Source: Mycolicibacterium elephantis DSM 44368 (GTDB lineage: Bacteria; Actinomycetota; Actinomycetes; Mycobacteriales; Mycobacteriaceae). Taken from it: DNA of 64,000 nt. This document shows, piece by piece, positions 33,461 to 42,244 of this stretch; the stretch's first letter is position 1, and the number at the start of each line of letters is the position of its first letter. Position numbers and translations under genes: made by a program. The notes below the pieces were generated by a model. That model saw only the letters and a list, made by a program, of their open reading frames with translations, searched no databases and was not told the DNA's origin. The stretch lies in contig NZ_ATDN01000023.1 in the NCBI RefSeq assembly GCF_004014805.1, positions 62,001-126,000 of the forward strand, given 5' to 3'.

Positions 33461-34339
33461 TCAGACGACCGCCCTGCGCGCGGCGACCGCGCCGGCGACC
33501 CGCCGAAGCGGACAGACGTCGAGGCGGGTACAGGCCAGCGTCGCGCCCGCGGCGATCACGGTGAGCACCGCGGCCGCGATTCCCACGCTCAGGTGGATCT
33601 CCTGGGCCAGGATGACCGAGGACATCGCGAGCACGAACCAGCCGAAGGCCTGCCTCAGCGACTCGGGGTTGACCATCGCGGTCGCTCGGGCTCCGATCAA
33701 GGCGCCCACCACCGCCGCGGCCGTCACCGCCAGCGCCACCGGCCAGTCGATTTGAACGCTGGACAGATAACCGCCCAACCCGGCGAACGACTTCATCGCG
33801 ATCACGATGAGCGAGGTGGCCACCGCGACCGGCATCGGCAGGCCGCCGAGCAGCGCGAGGGCGGGCACCACGAGGAAGCCGCCCCCGGCCCCGACCAGAC
33901 CGGTGACCAAACCCACCACCAGCCCCTCCGTCACGATCTTCGGTATCGGCAGGGAAAAGTCGCCGTCGCTTGCGGTTTCGACGTTCCTGCGCCCGCGCAG
34001 CATGGCGACAGCGGTGCCGATCATCATGAGGGCAAAGCCGATGAGCAGTACCGGGCCCGGAATGTACCGGGCCAGCAGTCCGCCCGCGTACGCACCGGCC
34101 ATACCCGCGCCGCCGAAGATCAGACCGGTGCGCCATTGCACCCGCCCGGCCCGTGCGTGCGAGATCGCGCCGATCGCACTGGTGACGCCGACGACCAAGA
34201 GCGACGTCGCGATCGCTTGTTTGGCGTCCATCCCGGCCACGTAGGCCAACAGTGGCACGGTCAGGATGGAACCTCCGCCGCCGAGCAAACCCAGTGCGAC
34301 ACCGACGAATACGGCGAGACCGATCGTGAGCCCGATCAT
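33461..34339 (-). CDS. TauE/SafE-family sulfite/sulfur-compound permease
   Basis: A 292-residue membrane protein with about eight segments and two related halves. GLLGGGGSILTVPLL near the N-terminus and VGLVTGLVGAGGGFLVVPALALLGG in the middle are the duplicated TauE/SafE signature. The family exports or imports sulfite, sulfoacetate or related anions. ATG 34339 overlaps the stop of the rhodanese-DUF2892 gene by 4 bp, so the two are co-translated. The C-terminal 40 residues carry TRLDVCPLRR, a soluble tail with one Cys. Confidence 0.88.
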   Translation of the reverse strand: MIGLTIGLAVFVGVALGLLGGGGSILTVPLLAYVAGMDAKQAIATSLLVVGVTSAIGAISHARAGRVQWRTGLIFGGAGMAGAYAGGLLARYIPGPVLLIGFALMMIGTAVAMLRGRRNVETASDGDFSLPIPKIVTEGLVVGLVTGLVGAGGGFLVVPALALLGGLPMPVAVATSLIVIAMKSFAGLGGYLSSVQIDWPVALAVTAAAVVGALIGARATAMVNPESLRQAFGWFVLAMSSVILAQEIHLSVGIAAAVLTVIAAGATLACTRLDVCPLRRVAGAVAARRAVV

Positions 34340-34938
34340 GATCGGCCGTCCGGCTCTTCGGTTGCGGAGGTTGCGTCGACGAGCTGGGCCACGATCGTCT
34401 GGGCATCGCACGTGGCCCCGCGGTTGTAGGGCAGCTTCGACAGCATCATGCCCATTGCGCAGGTGTTGGACAGCGCCGCGAATGTCAGGCCGCCGCCGAT
34501 GGCAGCGGCGACCCACTTGAGCTTGGGCACGGCGGTGCTGCCCAAGACGCTGGCGAACACGAGGCCACCGGCGACCAGGCGGACCTGCCGTTCGAGATCC
34601 CAGCGTTCGGCCCCGCGCGTCACCGCGAATCCCTTGGCCTCCCAGGCGGTGATCCCGCCGGCGAGGATGTGCACATTGGTCAGCCCCGCGTTGCGCAGTG
34701 TCTCCTCCGCCTGGGCGGCGCGCTGACCTGACCGGCAGACAAGGACGACGTCTTGGTCGAGGTGTCGGACGATCTCGTCGCGGTGTTCGCGCAACAGATC
34801 CAGCGGCACGTTGTAAGCGCCGGCGATGTGGGCCGTCTCAAACTCGCCCGGTGTCCGGACATCGAGCACCCGCGGCGGGGTGGGCGAGTTGAGCAGGCAT
34901 TCGAGGTTGTCGCAGTCGATCGTGGCGGGTGCGGTCAT
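34336..34938 (-). CDS. Rhodanese domain with C-terminal DUF2892 membrane part (YgaP-like)
   Basis: A 200-residue protein. Residues 5-108 form a rhodanese domain with Cys68 in VCRSGQRAAQ as the persulfide carrier and HILAGGITAWEAKG as the closing motif. Residues 118-165 contain two hydrophobic helices of the DUF2892 type, which anchor the enzyme to the inner face of the membrane as in E. coli YgaP. It is the first gene of a minus-strand pair with the TauE/SafE permease. A CstR-type palindrome at 34977-34992 lies 38 bp upstream of its ATG. Confidence 0.9.
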   Translation of the reverse strand: MTAPATIDCDNLECLLNSPTPPRVLDVRTPGEFETAHIAGAYNVPLDLLREHRDEIVRHLDQDVVLVCRSGQRAAQAEETLRNAGLTNVHILAGGITAWEAKGFAVTRGAERWDLERQVRLVAGGLVFASVLGSTAVPKLKWVAAAIGGGLTFAALSNTCAMGMMLSKLPYNRGATCDAQTIVAQLVDATSATEEPDGRS

Positions 34939-34976
34939 GTCGCTGTCCTCTCGCGTTCAGCAGGGTGTTGATTTTG

Positions 34977-34992
34977 ATACCCCATGGGGTAT
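34977..34992. promoter_or_regulatory. CstR-type operator 1 (island D)
   Basis: ATACCCCATGGGGTAT is a perfect 16-bp palindrome upstream of the rhodanese-DUF2892 gene. It belongs to a set of similar sites in the two sulfide islands and resembles known CsoR/CstR-family operators, with C-rich and G-rich half-sites. Confidence 0.75.
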
Positions 34993-35011
34993 ATTGGTCG
35001 CCATCGTACAC

Positions 35012-35027
35012 ATACCCCCGGGGGTAA
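35012..35027. promoter_or_regulatory. CstR-type operator 2 (island D)
   Basis: ATACCCCCGGGGGTAA is a palindrome with one outer mismatch, midway between the two divergent genes. The centre lies 35 bp from operator 1 and 55 bp from operator 3, so bound tetramers could lie near both promoters. Confidence 0.7.
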
Positions 35028-35066
35028 ATGCAAGGACGGAATATCCCGACCCGCAGAACCCTTGAC

Positions 35067-35082
35067 ATACCCGTAGGGGTAT
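35067..35082. promoter_or_regulatory. CstR-type operator 3 overlapping a TTGACA hexamer (island D)
   Basis: ATACCCGTAGGGGTAT is a near-palindrome whose first base is the last base of TTGACA (35062-35067), a perfect -35 box for the plus-strand operon. Binding here would block RNA polymerase. The plus-strand coding start chosen at 35125 leaves a short leader after the site. Confidence 0.75.
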
Positions 35083-35124
35083 ATGTGCCGTCGCATGACC
35101 CGAACCGAAGAAAGGACCGCCGCC

Positions 35125-36504
35125 GTGAAATTCATCCAGTACTACCTGGACTGCCTGTCCCACGCGTCGTACCTGATTGCCGACGAAACCACCGGGCGCG
35201 CAGTGGTTGTCGATCCGCAACGGGATGTTTCCGAGTACCTCTCCGATGCCGAGGAGCTCGGTTTGACCATCGAGCTCGTCATCGAAACGCACTTCCACGC
35301 CGACTTCCTGTCCGGCCACTTGGAGCTGGCCGAGGCCACCGGCGCCAAGATCGTGTACTCTTCGGTCGCCGAGACCGAGTTCGAGTCGATGGGCGTGGCC
35401 GACGGGGAGCGCTACTCGCTGGGCGAGGTGACGCTGGAGTTCCTGCACACCCCCGGCCATACCCCCGAGTCGCTGAGCATCGTCGTCTACGAACAGCCCG
35501 ACGACGAGGTGCCCTACGGGGTGCTCACCGGCGACGCGCTGTTCATCGGTGACGTGGGCCGCCCGGACCTGTTGGCCTCGATCGGGTTCACCCGCGAAGA
35601 GCTGGCCGACAAGCTCTACGACTCGCTGCACACCAAGCTGATGACCCTGCCCGACGCCACCCGGGTGTATCCGGCCCACGGCGCGGGTTCGGCCTGTGGC
35701 AAGAACCTGTCGACCGATCTGTGGTCGACCATCGGCGAGCAGAAGGAGACGAACTACGCCCTGCGCGCACCCGACAAGGAGACCTTCATGGCGTTGGTCA
35801 CCGAAGGGCAACCGCCTGCACCGGGCTACTTCGTCTACGACGCGATCCTCAACCGCAAAGACCGTGAACTGCTGGACGAGACCAAGATGCCGATGGCGAT
35901 GACCTATGTGCAGGTGCGCGACGCGATGAACGCCGGCGCGATCCTGGTCGACGGGCGTGGACCGGAGGAGTTCGCCTTGGGGCACCTGCGCGGGGCGATC
36001 AACATCGGGCTCGACGGCCGCTACGCCGAGTACGCCGGATCGGTGGTGCCCACCGACGTCGACATCGTGTTGTTCACCGAACCCGGACAGGAACTGGAGG
36101 CAAAGACCCGGCTGGCGCGCATCGGCTTCGACCGGGTGATCGGCTACCTCGAGCGTCCGTACGAGGCGATGTTCGCACACCGTGACGACGTGCAGGTGGC
36201 CTCGCGGCTGACGGCCAAGGCGTTCGACCAGCGTGCCATGGAACTGGCCGACCTGCAGATCGTCGACGTGCGCAACCCGGGTGAGACCGCCGCGGGGACG
36301 ATCCCGAATGCGGTCGAGATCCCGGTGGCTCAGCTGACGAGCCGTCTCGGCGAGCTCGATCCCGCCAAACCGACCGTCGTTTACTGCGCGGGCGGCTACC
36401 GGTCGTCGGTGGCGGCAAGCCTGTTGCGGCAACGCGGGTTCGCTGATGTCAGCGACATCCTGGGTGGCTTCGGCGCCTGGGAAGAAGCCCGGCAGAACGC
36501 CTGA
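35125..36504 (+). CDS. ETHE1-like metallo-beta-lactamase fused to two rhodanese domains (persulfide dioxygenase type)
   Basis: A 459-residue protein. Residues 1-245 form the metallo-beta-lactamase domain, with His56-x-His58-x-Asp60 (THFHAD), TPGHTPES and TGDALFIGDVGRPDL giving the iron ligands of persulfide dioxygenases. Two rhodanese domains follow; the first lacks a catalytic Cys, the second has Cys421 in VYCAGGYRSS. It should oxidise glutathione- or mycothiol-type persulfide and pass sulfur on. GTG 35125 is chosen over ATG 35083/35095 because of the AAAGGA site at 35111-35116 and because the paralogue at 54668-56047 then has exactly the same length. It leads the operon with SQR, thioredoxin and CstR. 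Confidence 0.9.
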   Translation: MKFIQYYLDCLSHASYLIADETTGRAVVVDPQRDVSEYLSDAEELGLTIELVIETHFHADFLSGHLELAEATGAKIVYSSVAETEFESMGVADGERYSLGEVTLEFLHTPGHTPESLSIVVYEQPDDEVPYGVLTGDALFIGDVGRPDLLASIGFTREELADKLYDSLHTKLMTLPDATRVYPAHGAGSACGKNLSTDLWSTIGEQKETNYALRAPDKETFMALVTEGQPPAPGYFVYDAILNRKDRELLDETKMPMAMTYVQVRDAMNAGAILVDGRGPEEFALGHLRGAINIGLDGRYAEYAGSVVPTDVDIVLFTEPGQELEAKTRLARIGFDRVIGYLERPYEAMFAHRDDVQVASRLTAKAFDQRAMELADLQIVDVRNPGETAAGTIPNAVEIPVAQLTSRLGELDPAKPTVVYCAGGYRSSVAASLLRQRGFADVSDILGGFGAWEEARQNA

Positions 36505-36534
36505 GCCGACGAATCAGAAGGGAACAGAACGCCC

Positions 36535-37734
36535 ATGGTTACCGCGAAGCACCGAATCGTGATCGTCGGCGGCGGCACCGCCGGAATCTCGGTGGCAGCC
36601 CGCCTTCTTCGGCGTGGCCACTCCGACGTCGCCGTCATCGAACCGTCGGACACGCACTACTACCAACCGCTGTGGACCCTGGTCGGCGGCGGGCACGCCA
36701 AGGCGTCGACGACGGCACGGCCCGAGGCGTCGGTGATGCCCAGGGGCGCGACCTGGATCAGGAACGCGGCGGCGGCAGTCGATCCCGACAACAACACGGT
36801 CACCTGCGTCGACGGTGCCGTATACGAGTACGACGTGTTGGTGGTCAGCCCGGGCATCCAGCTGGACTGGGACCGTGTCGAGGGGTTGGCGGACGCGCTC
36901 GGCTCCGGCGGGGTGTCGTCGAACTACCGTTTCGACCTCGCCCCGCGGACATGGGATTTCATCAAGAATCTGCGTTCGGGTACAGCGGTGTTCACGATGC
37001 CCTCGGGACCGATCAAGTGTGCCGGGGCGCCGCAGAAGATCGCCTACCTGGCCAGCGACTACTGGCGGTCACAGGGCGTGCTGTCTGACATCGACGTACA
37101 TCTGGTGGTGCCGACACCGCGGTTGTTCGGAATCCCGGCGATCGCCGACAGTCTCGACGCGATCGCGGCGGACTACGGCATCACGGTGCACACCAACGCC
37201 GAGGTGACCTCCGTCGACGCCGACGCCCACAAAGTGGGCGTGACAGCGACCGGCGGTGGGGGATCCGACACCATGCTGTCCTACGACGTGTTGCACGCCG
37301 TACCACACCAGTCGGCACCGGACTGGATCAAGTCCGGCCCGCTGTCAACCGGTGACACGGGCGGTTACGTCGAGATCGATAAGCACACCATGCAGCACGT
37401 GCGCTACCCCAACGTGTTCAGCCTCGGAGACGCTGGATCCTCACCGAACTCCAAGACCGGTGCCGCGATCCGCAAGCAGGCCCCGGTCGTCGTCGCCAAC
37501 GTCGAGGCGTTTCTGGCGGGCCGGCCGCTGCCGGCCTCCTACAACGGGTACGCGTCGTGTCCGATCGTCACGTCCTCGCACGCGATGCTGCTCGCGGAGT
37601 TCGACTATGACCTGAACATCACGCCGTCATTTCCGTTGCTCGACCCGACCAAACCGCACCGCAGCTACTGGTACCTCAAGAAATACGGGCTTCCGTTCAT
37701 GTACTGGAACCTGATGCTCAAGGGCCTTGCGTAG
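36535..37734 (+). CDS. Sulfide:quinone oxidoreductase (type II-like)
   Basis: A 399-residue flavoprotein of the SQR/FCSD family. RIVIVGGGTAGISVAARL binds FAD near the N-terminus and FSLGDAGSSPNSKT is the second FAD motif. The catalytic cysteine pair is Cys162 (IKCAGAP) and Cys342 (ASCPIV), matching the two-Cys arrangement of the type II, human-like SQR. The C-terminus PFMYWNLMLKGLA is amphipathic and can dock to the membrane. It oxidises H2S to bound persulfide and reduces quinone. The preceding dioxygenase and the following thioredoxin can take up the persulfide. Confidence 0.9.
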   Translation: MVTAKHRIVIVGGGTAGISVAARLLRRGHSDVAVIEPSDTHYYQPLWTLVGGGHAKASTTARPEASVMPRGATWIRNAAAAVDPDNNTVTCVDGAVYEYDVLVVSPGIQLDWDRVEGLADALGSGGVSSNYRFDLAPRTWDFIKNLRSGTAVFTMPSGPIKCAGAPQKIAYLASDYWRSQGVLSDIDVHLVVPTPRLFGIPAIADSLDAIAADYGITVHTNAEVTSVDADAHKVGVTATGGGGSDTMLSYDVLHAVPHQSAPDWIKSGPLSTGDTGGYVEIDKHTMQHVRYPNVFSLGDAGSSPNSKTGAAIRKQAPVVVANVEAFLAGRPLPASYNGYASCPIVTSSHAMLLAEFDYDLNITPSFPLLDPTKPHRSYWYLKKYGLPFMYWNLMLKGLA

Positions 37735-37768
37735 CGGTTGGTCACATGAAATCAAGGAGAAAACGATC

Positions 37769-38149
37769 ATGGCCACCAGAAACCTGACCTACGACAACTT
37801 CGAGTCCACCATCGTCGACAATCCGATAGTGCTCGTGGACTTCTGGGCATCGTGGTGCGGCCCGTGCCGTGCCTTCGCCCCGATCTTCGAGCGCTCCTCG
37901 GCAGCGCACCCGGACGTCGTGCACGCCAAGGTCGACACGCAAGCCGAGCGAGATCTGGCCGCCACGTTGGAGATTCGCTCGATACCGACGGTCATGACCT
38001 TCCGCGACGGCGTCCTGGTGTACAGCCAGCCGGGCGCGATGCATCCCGCGGCGCTCGAGGACCTGATCACCCGGGTGAAGGCGCTCGACATGGCGGAGGT
38101 TCGGGCCAAGATCGCCGCGCGCAAGACAGCGTCGGCCCCGCACGGCTGA
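37769..38149 (+). CDS. Thioredoxin
   Basis: A 126-residue thioredoxin-fold protein starting at ATG 37769 behind AAGGAG. The redox motif WCGPC places Cys30 and Cys33 at the normal position, and the cis-Pro segment is SIPTVMTF. The C-terminus is about 15 residues longer than in standard thioredoxins (ALDMAEVRAKIAARKTASAPHG). Inside this operon it would reduce protein persulfides from the SQR or rhodanese proteins and release sulfide, or reset the CstR regulator. Confidence 0.9.
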   Translation: MATRNLTYDNFESTIVDNPIVLVDFWASWCGPCRAFAPIFERSSAAHPDVVHAKVDTQAERDLAATLEIRSIPTVMTFRDGVLVYSQPGAMHPAALEDLITRVKALDMAEVRAKIAARKTASAPHG

Positions 38150-38182
38150 GCCGAATGGGACCTCTAGTGAAAGGACATCCAC

Positions 38183-38452
38183 GTGGTCGGTGACCAGGAA
38201 TCCATCGCCGCCGTGCTCAACCGGTTGCGGCGCGCGCAAGGCCAACTCGCCGGGGTCATCGCGATGATCGAGGAGGGCCGCGAGTGCAAGGACGTCGTGA
38301 CGCAACTCGCGGCGGTGTCGCGGGCGCTCGACCGCGCCGGTTTCAAGATCGTCGCAACCGGATTGCGGGAATGCATCACCGGTGACAACGAGGGGAACGA
38401 AAACCCCATGACCGAGGCGGAGCTGGAGAAGCTCTTCCTCGCACTGGCTTAG
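38183..38452 (+). CDS. CstR-type persulfide-sensing repressor (CsoR/FrmR family)
   Basis: An 89-residue all-helical regulator starting at GTG 38183. It has Cys35 (RECKD) and Cys64 (LRECI), the two positions that sense sulfur in CstR. The His that copper-sensing CsoR proteins have four residues before the second Cys is Gly60 here, so copper binding is unlikely. ATACCCC-GGGGTAT palindromes occur upstream of its own operon. It is nearly the same as the protein at 56182-56451 (about 90% identical by eye), so the two may bind the same sites. The last 4 bp overlap the converging helicase gene. Confidence 0.9.
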   Translation: MVGDQESIAAVLNRLRRAQGQLAGVIAMIEEGRECKDVVTQLAAVSRALDRAGFKIVATGLRECITGDNEGNENPMTEAELEKLFLALA

Positions 38453-41031
38453 TCGTACTGACCCGCGTCGACGACCCGCACCACCGCGGCGCCCGCCTCG
38501 TCGGAGGCCGCCAGATCCACCTCGACGGTGAAACCCCAGTCGTGGTCGCCCGCCGGATCATCGAAGATCTGCCGCACCCGCCACACGTCGGGCGCGCGGT
38601 CGATGATCAACAGCGCAGGACCGCGGGCGTCGGCGCCGGTGCCGACGTCGTCGTGCTCGTCGAAATACTGTGCGCCGACCTCCGCCCAGCGCTGCGCGGT
38701 CCAGCCCGACTGGGCGTCGAGGGCGCCGAGTTCGTCCCAGCGCCGCCGGGCGAACAGCTCCACCCGTCGGAACAGCGCGTTGCGCACCATCGCGGTGAAC
38801 GCGCGCTCGTTGCCGGTCACCGGGCGCGGGCGGGCGGGCACCGCCACCGGCGCGCCGTGTGGCCGGTCCGGGCTGGTCAGCTGTTCCCACTCGTCGAGCA
38901 GGCTCGAATCAACCTGGCGGACAAGCTCGCCGAGCCATTCGACGATGTCGGTGAGCTCCTCGGTCCTGGCCGCAGCGGGCACCCCGGAGCGCAGCGCCTT
39001 GTACGCGTCGGACAGGTAGCGCAGCACCGCGCCCTCCGCGCGGGTCAGTCCGTATTCGCTGATGTACTCGCGGAACGTCATTGCGCGCTCCCACATTTCG
39101 CGCACCACGGACTTCGGTGACAGCTGCGCGTCGGCGGCCCACGGGTTGCTCTGTAGGTACACCTCGAAGGTGTGCTCGAGCAACTCCTCGAGCGGCTTGG
39201 GGTAGGTGACGTCGTCGAGCAGTTCGATGCGTTCGTCGTACTCGATGCCCTCGGCCTTCATCGCGGCCACCGCCTCGCCGCGGGCCTTGTTCAGTTGCGC
39301 CGCCAGGATCTGGCGCGGGTCCTCCAGGGTCGCCTCGATCACCGAGACCACGTCCAGCGCGAAGGTGTCCGATGCCGGGTCGAGCACGTCGACCGCGGCC
39401 AGCGCGAACGTCGACAGCGGTTGATACAACGCGAAGTTCGGTGGCAGGTCGACGGTCAGCCGGTAGCGGCGCCCGTCGGGGCCGGGCGGGTCGAGCCGCT
39501 CGATCACCCCGGCCTGCAGCAGCGACCGCGCGATCCCGACGGCTTCGCGGATGTGCTGAAGCTGCCGTTTGCGCGGCTCATGGTTGTCGGTGAGCAGCCG
39601 CCGCATCGCCTCGAACGGGTCACTTGAACCGTTTCCCGTCGCTCCGCTCGCCCCGGGTCGGGCCACGACGTCGAGGATCATCGCCGTCGACACCCGCATG
39701 TTGCTGGTCAGCGGTTCGGGGGCGGCCTCGATCAGCCGCTTCATGGTCGACTCGCCCCACGGCACCATGCCCTCGGGTACTTTGCGGCGCACCAGCTTTC
39801 GGCGCTTCTTCGGATCGTCGGCGACCTTGGCGAACTGTTTGAGGTTCTCCACCTCGTGGTCGGGGGCCTGCACGACGACGGTGCCCGCGGTGTCATAGCC
39901 GGCCCGGCCGGCGCGGCCCGCGATCTGGTGAAACTCCCGGGCGCTGAGCAGCCGGGTGCGCACACCGTCGTACTTTGACAGCGCCGAGAACACCACGGTG
40001 CGGATCGGCACGTTGATTCCGACGCCGAGCGTGTCGGTGCCGCAGATGACCTTGAGCAGCCCGGCCTGAGCCAGCTGTTCGACCAGCCGCCGGTACTTGG
40101 GCAGCATCCCGGCGTGATGCACCCCGATGCCGTGTCGCACCAGCCGTGACAACGTCGACCCGAACGCGGTGGAGAACTGAAACGCGCCGATCATCTCCCG
40201 GATCTCGGCCTTCTCCGCCTTCGTGCTGACGTTGACGCTCATCAACGCCTGCGCGCGCTCCAGTGCCGACGCCTGGGTGAAGTGCACGACGTAGATCGGG
40301 GCCTGTTTGGTGTCGAGCAGGTCGCCGATCGTCTCGTGCATCGGCGTGGTGGCATAGGAGAAGTACAGCGGCACTGGGCGTTCGGCGTTGGCGACCAGCG
40401 CGGTGGGTCGCCCGGTGCGGCGGGTGAGGTCGTCGCGCAGGAACGTGACGTCGCCCAGCGTCGCCGACATCAGCAGGAACTGGGCATGCGGCAACTCCAG
40501 CAGCGGCACCTGCCACGCCCAGCCGCGGTCGGGATCGCCGTAGAAGTGGAACTCGTCCATCACCACCAGACTCGGCGCTTTTCCGAGTCCGCGTCCGCCG
40601 CCCTCGCGCAGTGCGATGTTGGCGAGCACCTCCGCGGTGCACGTGATGATCGGCGCGTCGGCGTTGACCGCCGCGTCGCCGGTCAGCATGCCGACGTTGA
40701 CCGCACCGAACACCTCGCACAGCGCGAAGAACTTCTCACTGACCAGCGCCTTGATCGGCGCCGTGTAGTAGCTGCGCCGTCCGCCCGCCAGCGCCGCGTA
40801 CAGCGCGCCGGTGGCCACCAACGACTTACCGGAACCGGTTGGTGTCGCGAGGATGACGTTGGCGCCGCTGACCAACTCGATCAGCGCCTCCTCCTGCGCC
40901 GGATACAGCGAGGTGCCGTTGGTCTCGGCCCATGCCGCGAAGGACGCGAACAGCTCGTCAGGGTCGGCGCCCTTCGCGCGCAGCGCCGACAGATCGTCCG
41001 GGTCGTCCAGCAGGGGTGCGCTGTCGGTCAT
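38449..41031 (-). CDS. DEAD/DEAH-box helicase with DUF3516 C-terminal region
   Basis: An 860-residue superfamily 2 helicase. Walker A is ATPTGSGKS (62-70), motif II is VVMDEFHFYG (DEFH instead of DEAD), motif III is MSAT, and motif VI is FHQIAGRAGRAG. Residues from about 420 on form the DUF3516 region, a long helical module typical of an actinobacterial Ski2-like family. A role in RNA processing or repair is likely. The gene runs opposite to the sulfide operon and overlaps the CstR gene by 4 bp at the 3' ends. Confidence 0.88.
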   Translation of the reverse strand: MTDSAPLLDDPDDLSALRAKGADPDELFASFAAWAETNGTSLYPAQEEALIELVSGANVILATPTGSGKSLVATGALYAALAGGRRSYYTAPIKALVSEKFFALCEVFGAVNVGMLTGDAAVNADAPIITCTAEVLANIALREGGGRGLGKAPSLVVMDEFHFYGDPDRGWAWQVPLLELPHAQFLLMSATLGDVTFLRDDLTRRTGRPTALVANAERPVPLYFSYATTPMHETIGDLLDTKQAPIYVVHFTQASALERAQALMSVNVSTKAEKAEIREMIGAFQFSTAFGSTLSRLVRHGIGVHHAGMLPKYRRLVEQLAQAGLLKVICGTDTLGVGINVPIRTVVFSALSKYDGVRTRLLSAREFHQIAGRAGRAGYDTAGTVVVQAPDHEVENLKQFAKVADDPKKRRKLVRRKVPEGMVPWGESTMKRLIEAAPEPLTSNMRVSTAMILDVVARPGASGATGNGSSDPFEAMRRLLTDNHEPRKRQLQHIREAVGIARSLLQAGVIERLDPPGPDGRRYRLTVDLPPNFALYQPLSTFALAAVDVLDPASDTFALDVVSVIEATLEDPRQILAAQLNKARGEAVAAMKAEGIEYDERIELLDDVTYPKPLEELLEHTFEVYLQSNPWAADAQLSPKSVVREMWERAMTFREYISEYGLTRAEGAVLRYLSDAYKALRSGVPAAARTEELTDIVEWLGELVRQVDSSLLDEWEQLTSPDRPHGAPVAVPARPRPVTGNERAFTAMVRNALFRRVELFARRRWDELGALDAQSGWTAQRWAEVGAQYFDEHDDVGTGADARGPALLIIDRAPDVWRVRQIFDDPAGDHDWGFTVEVDLAASDEAGAAVVRVVDAGQYD

Positions 41032-41052
41032 GGCGCCGAACGGGGCATGCGG

Positions 41053-42243
41053 TCAGCTCCGACGGGCCTGTCGGAACGGGATGTCGCGGTCGGTCTCGGG
41101 TTCCTTGGGCAGGCCGAGGACCCGTTCGCCGATGATGTTGCGCTGAATCTGGTCGGTGCCACCGCCGATCGAGGTGAAGAACGCGTTGAGCGTCAGGAAG
41201 TTGACGTCATCGGCCACCGGATTCTCGGGGCCGGCCAGCAGCGCCTGTGCGCCGATGATCCGTGTCTTCATCGCCGCCTCGGTGTGCAGGATCTTCGACA
41301 TCGCGAGCTTGCCGAGCGACATGATGGAGCTCGACGTCCCTTGTGTCGTGGCGGCTTTCGCGCGGGCGTTGTTGAGCTTGTTCAACTCCCGCAGCGCCAG
41401 CACCTTGGCCAAGGGGTACCGCACCGCGGGGTCGTCGAGCACGCCGTGTTCGCGGGCGAGCTCGATCAGGCTGTCGGCCTTGCGGCTTCGGGAACCGCGA
41501 GCGCTGTCACCCATGATCGAGCGCTCGTAGGCCAGCGCGGTCTGCAGCGCCCGCCAGCCGTTGCCCGCACCGCCCAGCAGGTAGTCGTCGGACACCCGGG
41601 CGTCGGTGATGAACACCTCGTTGAAGTGGGACTCCCCGGTGATCTGCACCAGCGGACGCACCTCGATGCCGGGCTGTTTCATCGGCATGATGAACAGGCT
41701 GAGCCCCTGGTGCTTGGGCACATCCCAGTCGGTGCGGGCCAGCAGCAGCGCGTAGTCGGCGCTCATCGCGCCCGACGTCCACACCTTCTGCCCGTTGACG
41801 ATCCACTGATCTCCGTCTTTCACCGCGGTGGTGCGCACGCTGGCCAGATCCGAGCCCGCACCTGGCTCGCTGTAAAGCAGGCAGGTGCGGGAGCGTTCGA
41901 CCAGGAAGTCACGCAGCAGGTCGGCCTTGAGCTTCTCGGTGCCGAGTTTCAATGCGGTGTTGGCCGGGATGTTGTACTTGTCCTGGCGCGAGCCCGGCGC
42001 CTTGATCGCCGAGAACTCCTGGCCGATGACGGCCGCCAGGTCGCTCGGATAGCCGCGGCCGAACCACTCCGGGGGATAGGTGGGCACCGCGTAGCCGGCG
42101 TCGAGCACCTTCTCCAACCAGGCGATCCGCTCCGGTGACGACACCCATGGGTCGTCGGACTTCGGCAGCGGAGACCAGTTGTCGCGCAACCACTCTCGGA
42201 CTTCGGCGCGCAGTTCGTCGGGGCTGGGCAGAGACGTCGACAT
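41053..42243 (-). CDS. Acyl-CoA dehydrogenase family protein (paired, large type)
   Basis: A 396-residue FadE protein starting at ATG 42243. YSEPGAGSDLASVRTTA and VNGQKVWTSGAMSADYALLLART are the flavin motifs, and the C-terminus is SIGGGTDQIQRNIIGERVLGLP, typical of one partner of the heteromeric alpha2beta2 dehydrogenases that act on steroid or bulky acyl-CoAs. Its upstream partner gene ends 1 bp before this start, which supports a 1:1 complex. An upstream extension of the frame lies within the partner gene and is rejected. Confidence 0.88.
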   Translation of the reverse strand: MSTSLPSPDELRAEVREWLRDNWSPLPKSDDPWVSSPERIAWLEKVLDAGYAVPTYPPEWFGRGYPSDLAAVIGQEFSAIKAPGSRQDKYNIPANTALKLGTEKLKADLLRDFLVERSRTCLLYSEPGAGSDLASVRTTAVKDGDQWIVNGQKVWTSGAMSADYALLLARTDWDVPKHQGLSLFIMPMKQPGIEVRPLVQITGESHFNEVFITDARVSDDYLLGGAGNGWRALQTALAYERSIMGDSARGSRSRKADSLIELAREHGVLDDPAVRYPLAKVLALRELNKLNNARAKAATTQGTSSSIMSLGKLAMSKILHTEAAMKTRIIGAQALLAGPENPVADDVNFLTLNAFFTSIGGGTDQIQRNIIGERVLGLPKEPETDRDIPFRQARRS

Positions 42244-42244
42244 G

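Noticed and set aside
38183..38452. Copper-sensing CsoR as the name for the small regulators
   Set aside because: The copper ligand His before the second Cys is Gly in both copies, and the neighbours are sulfur genes, so a CstR-type persulfide sensor fits better.
40282..42138. Open frame of 618 codons on the plus strand
   Set aside because: It is antisense to the helicase and a FadE gene; composition is that of a shadow frame.
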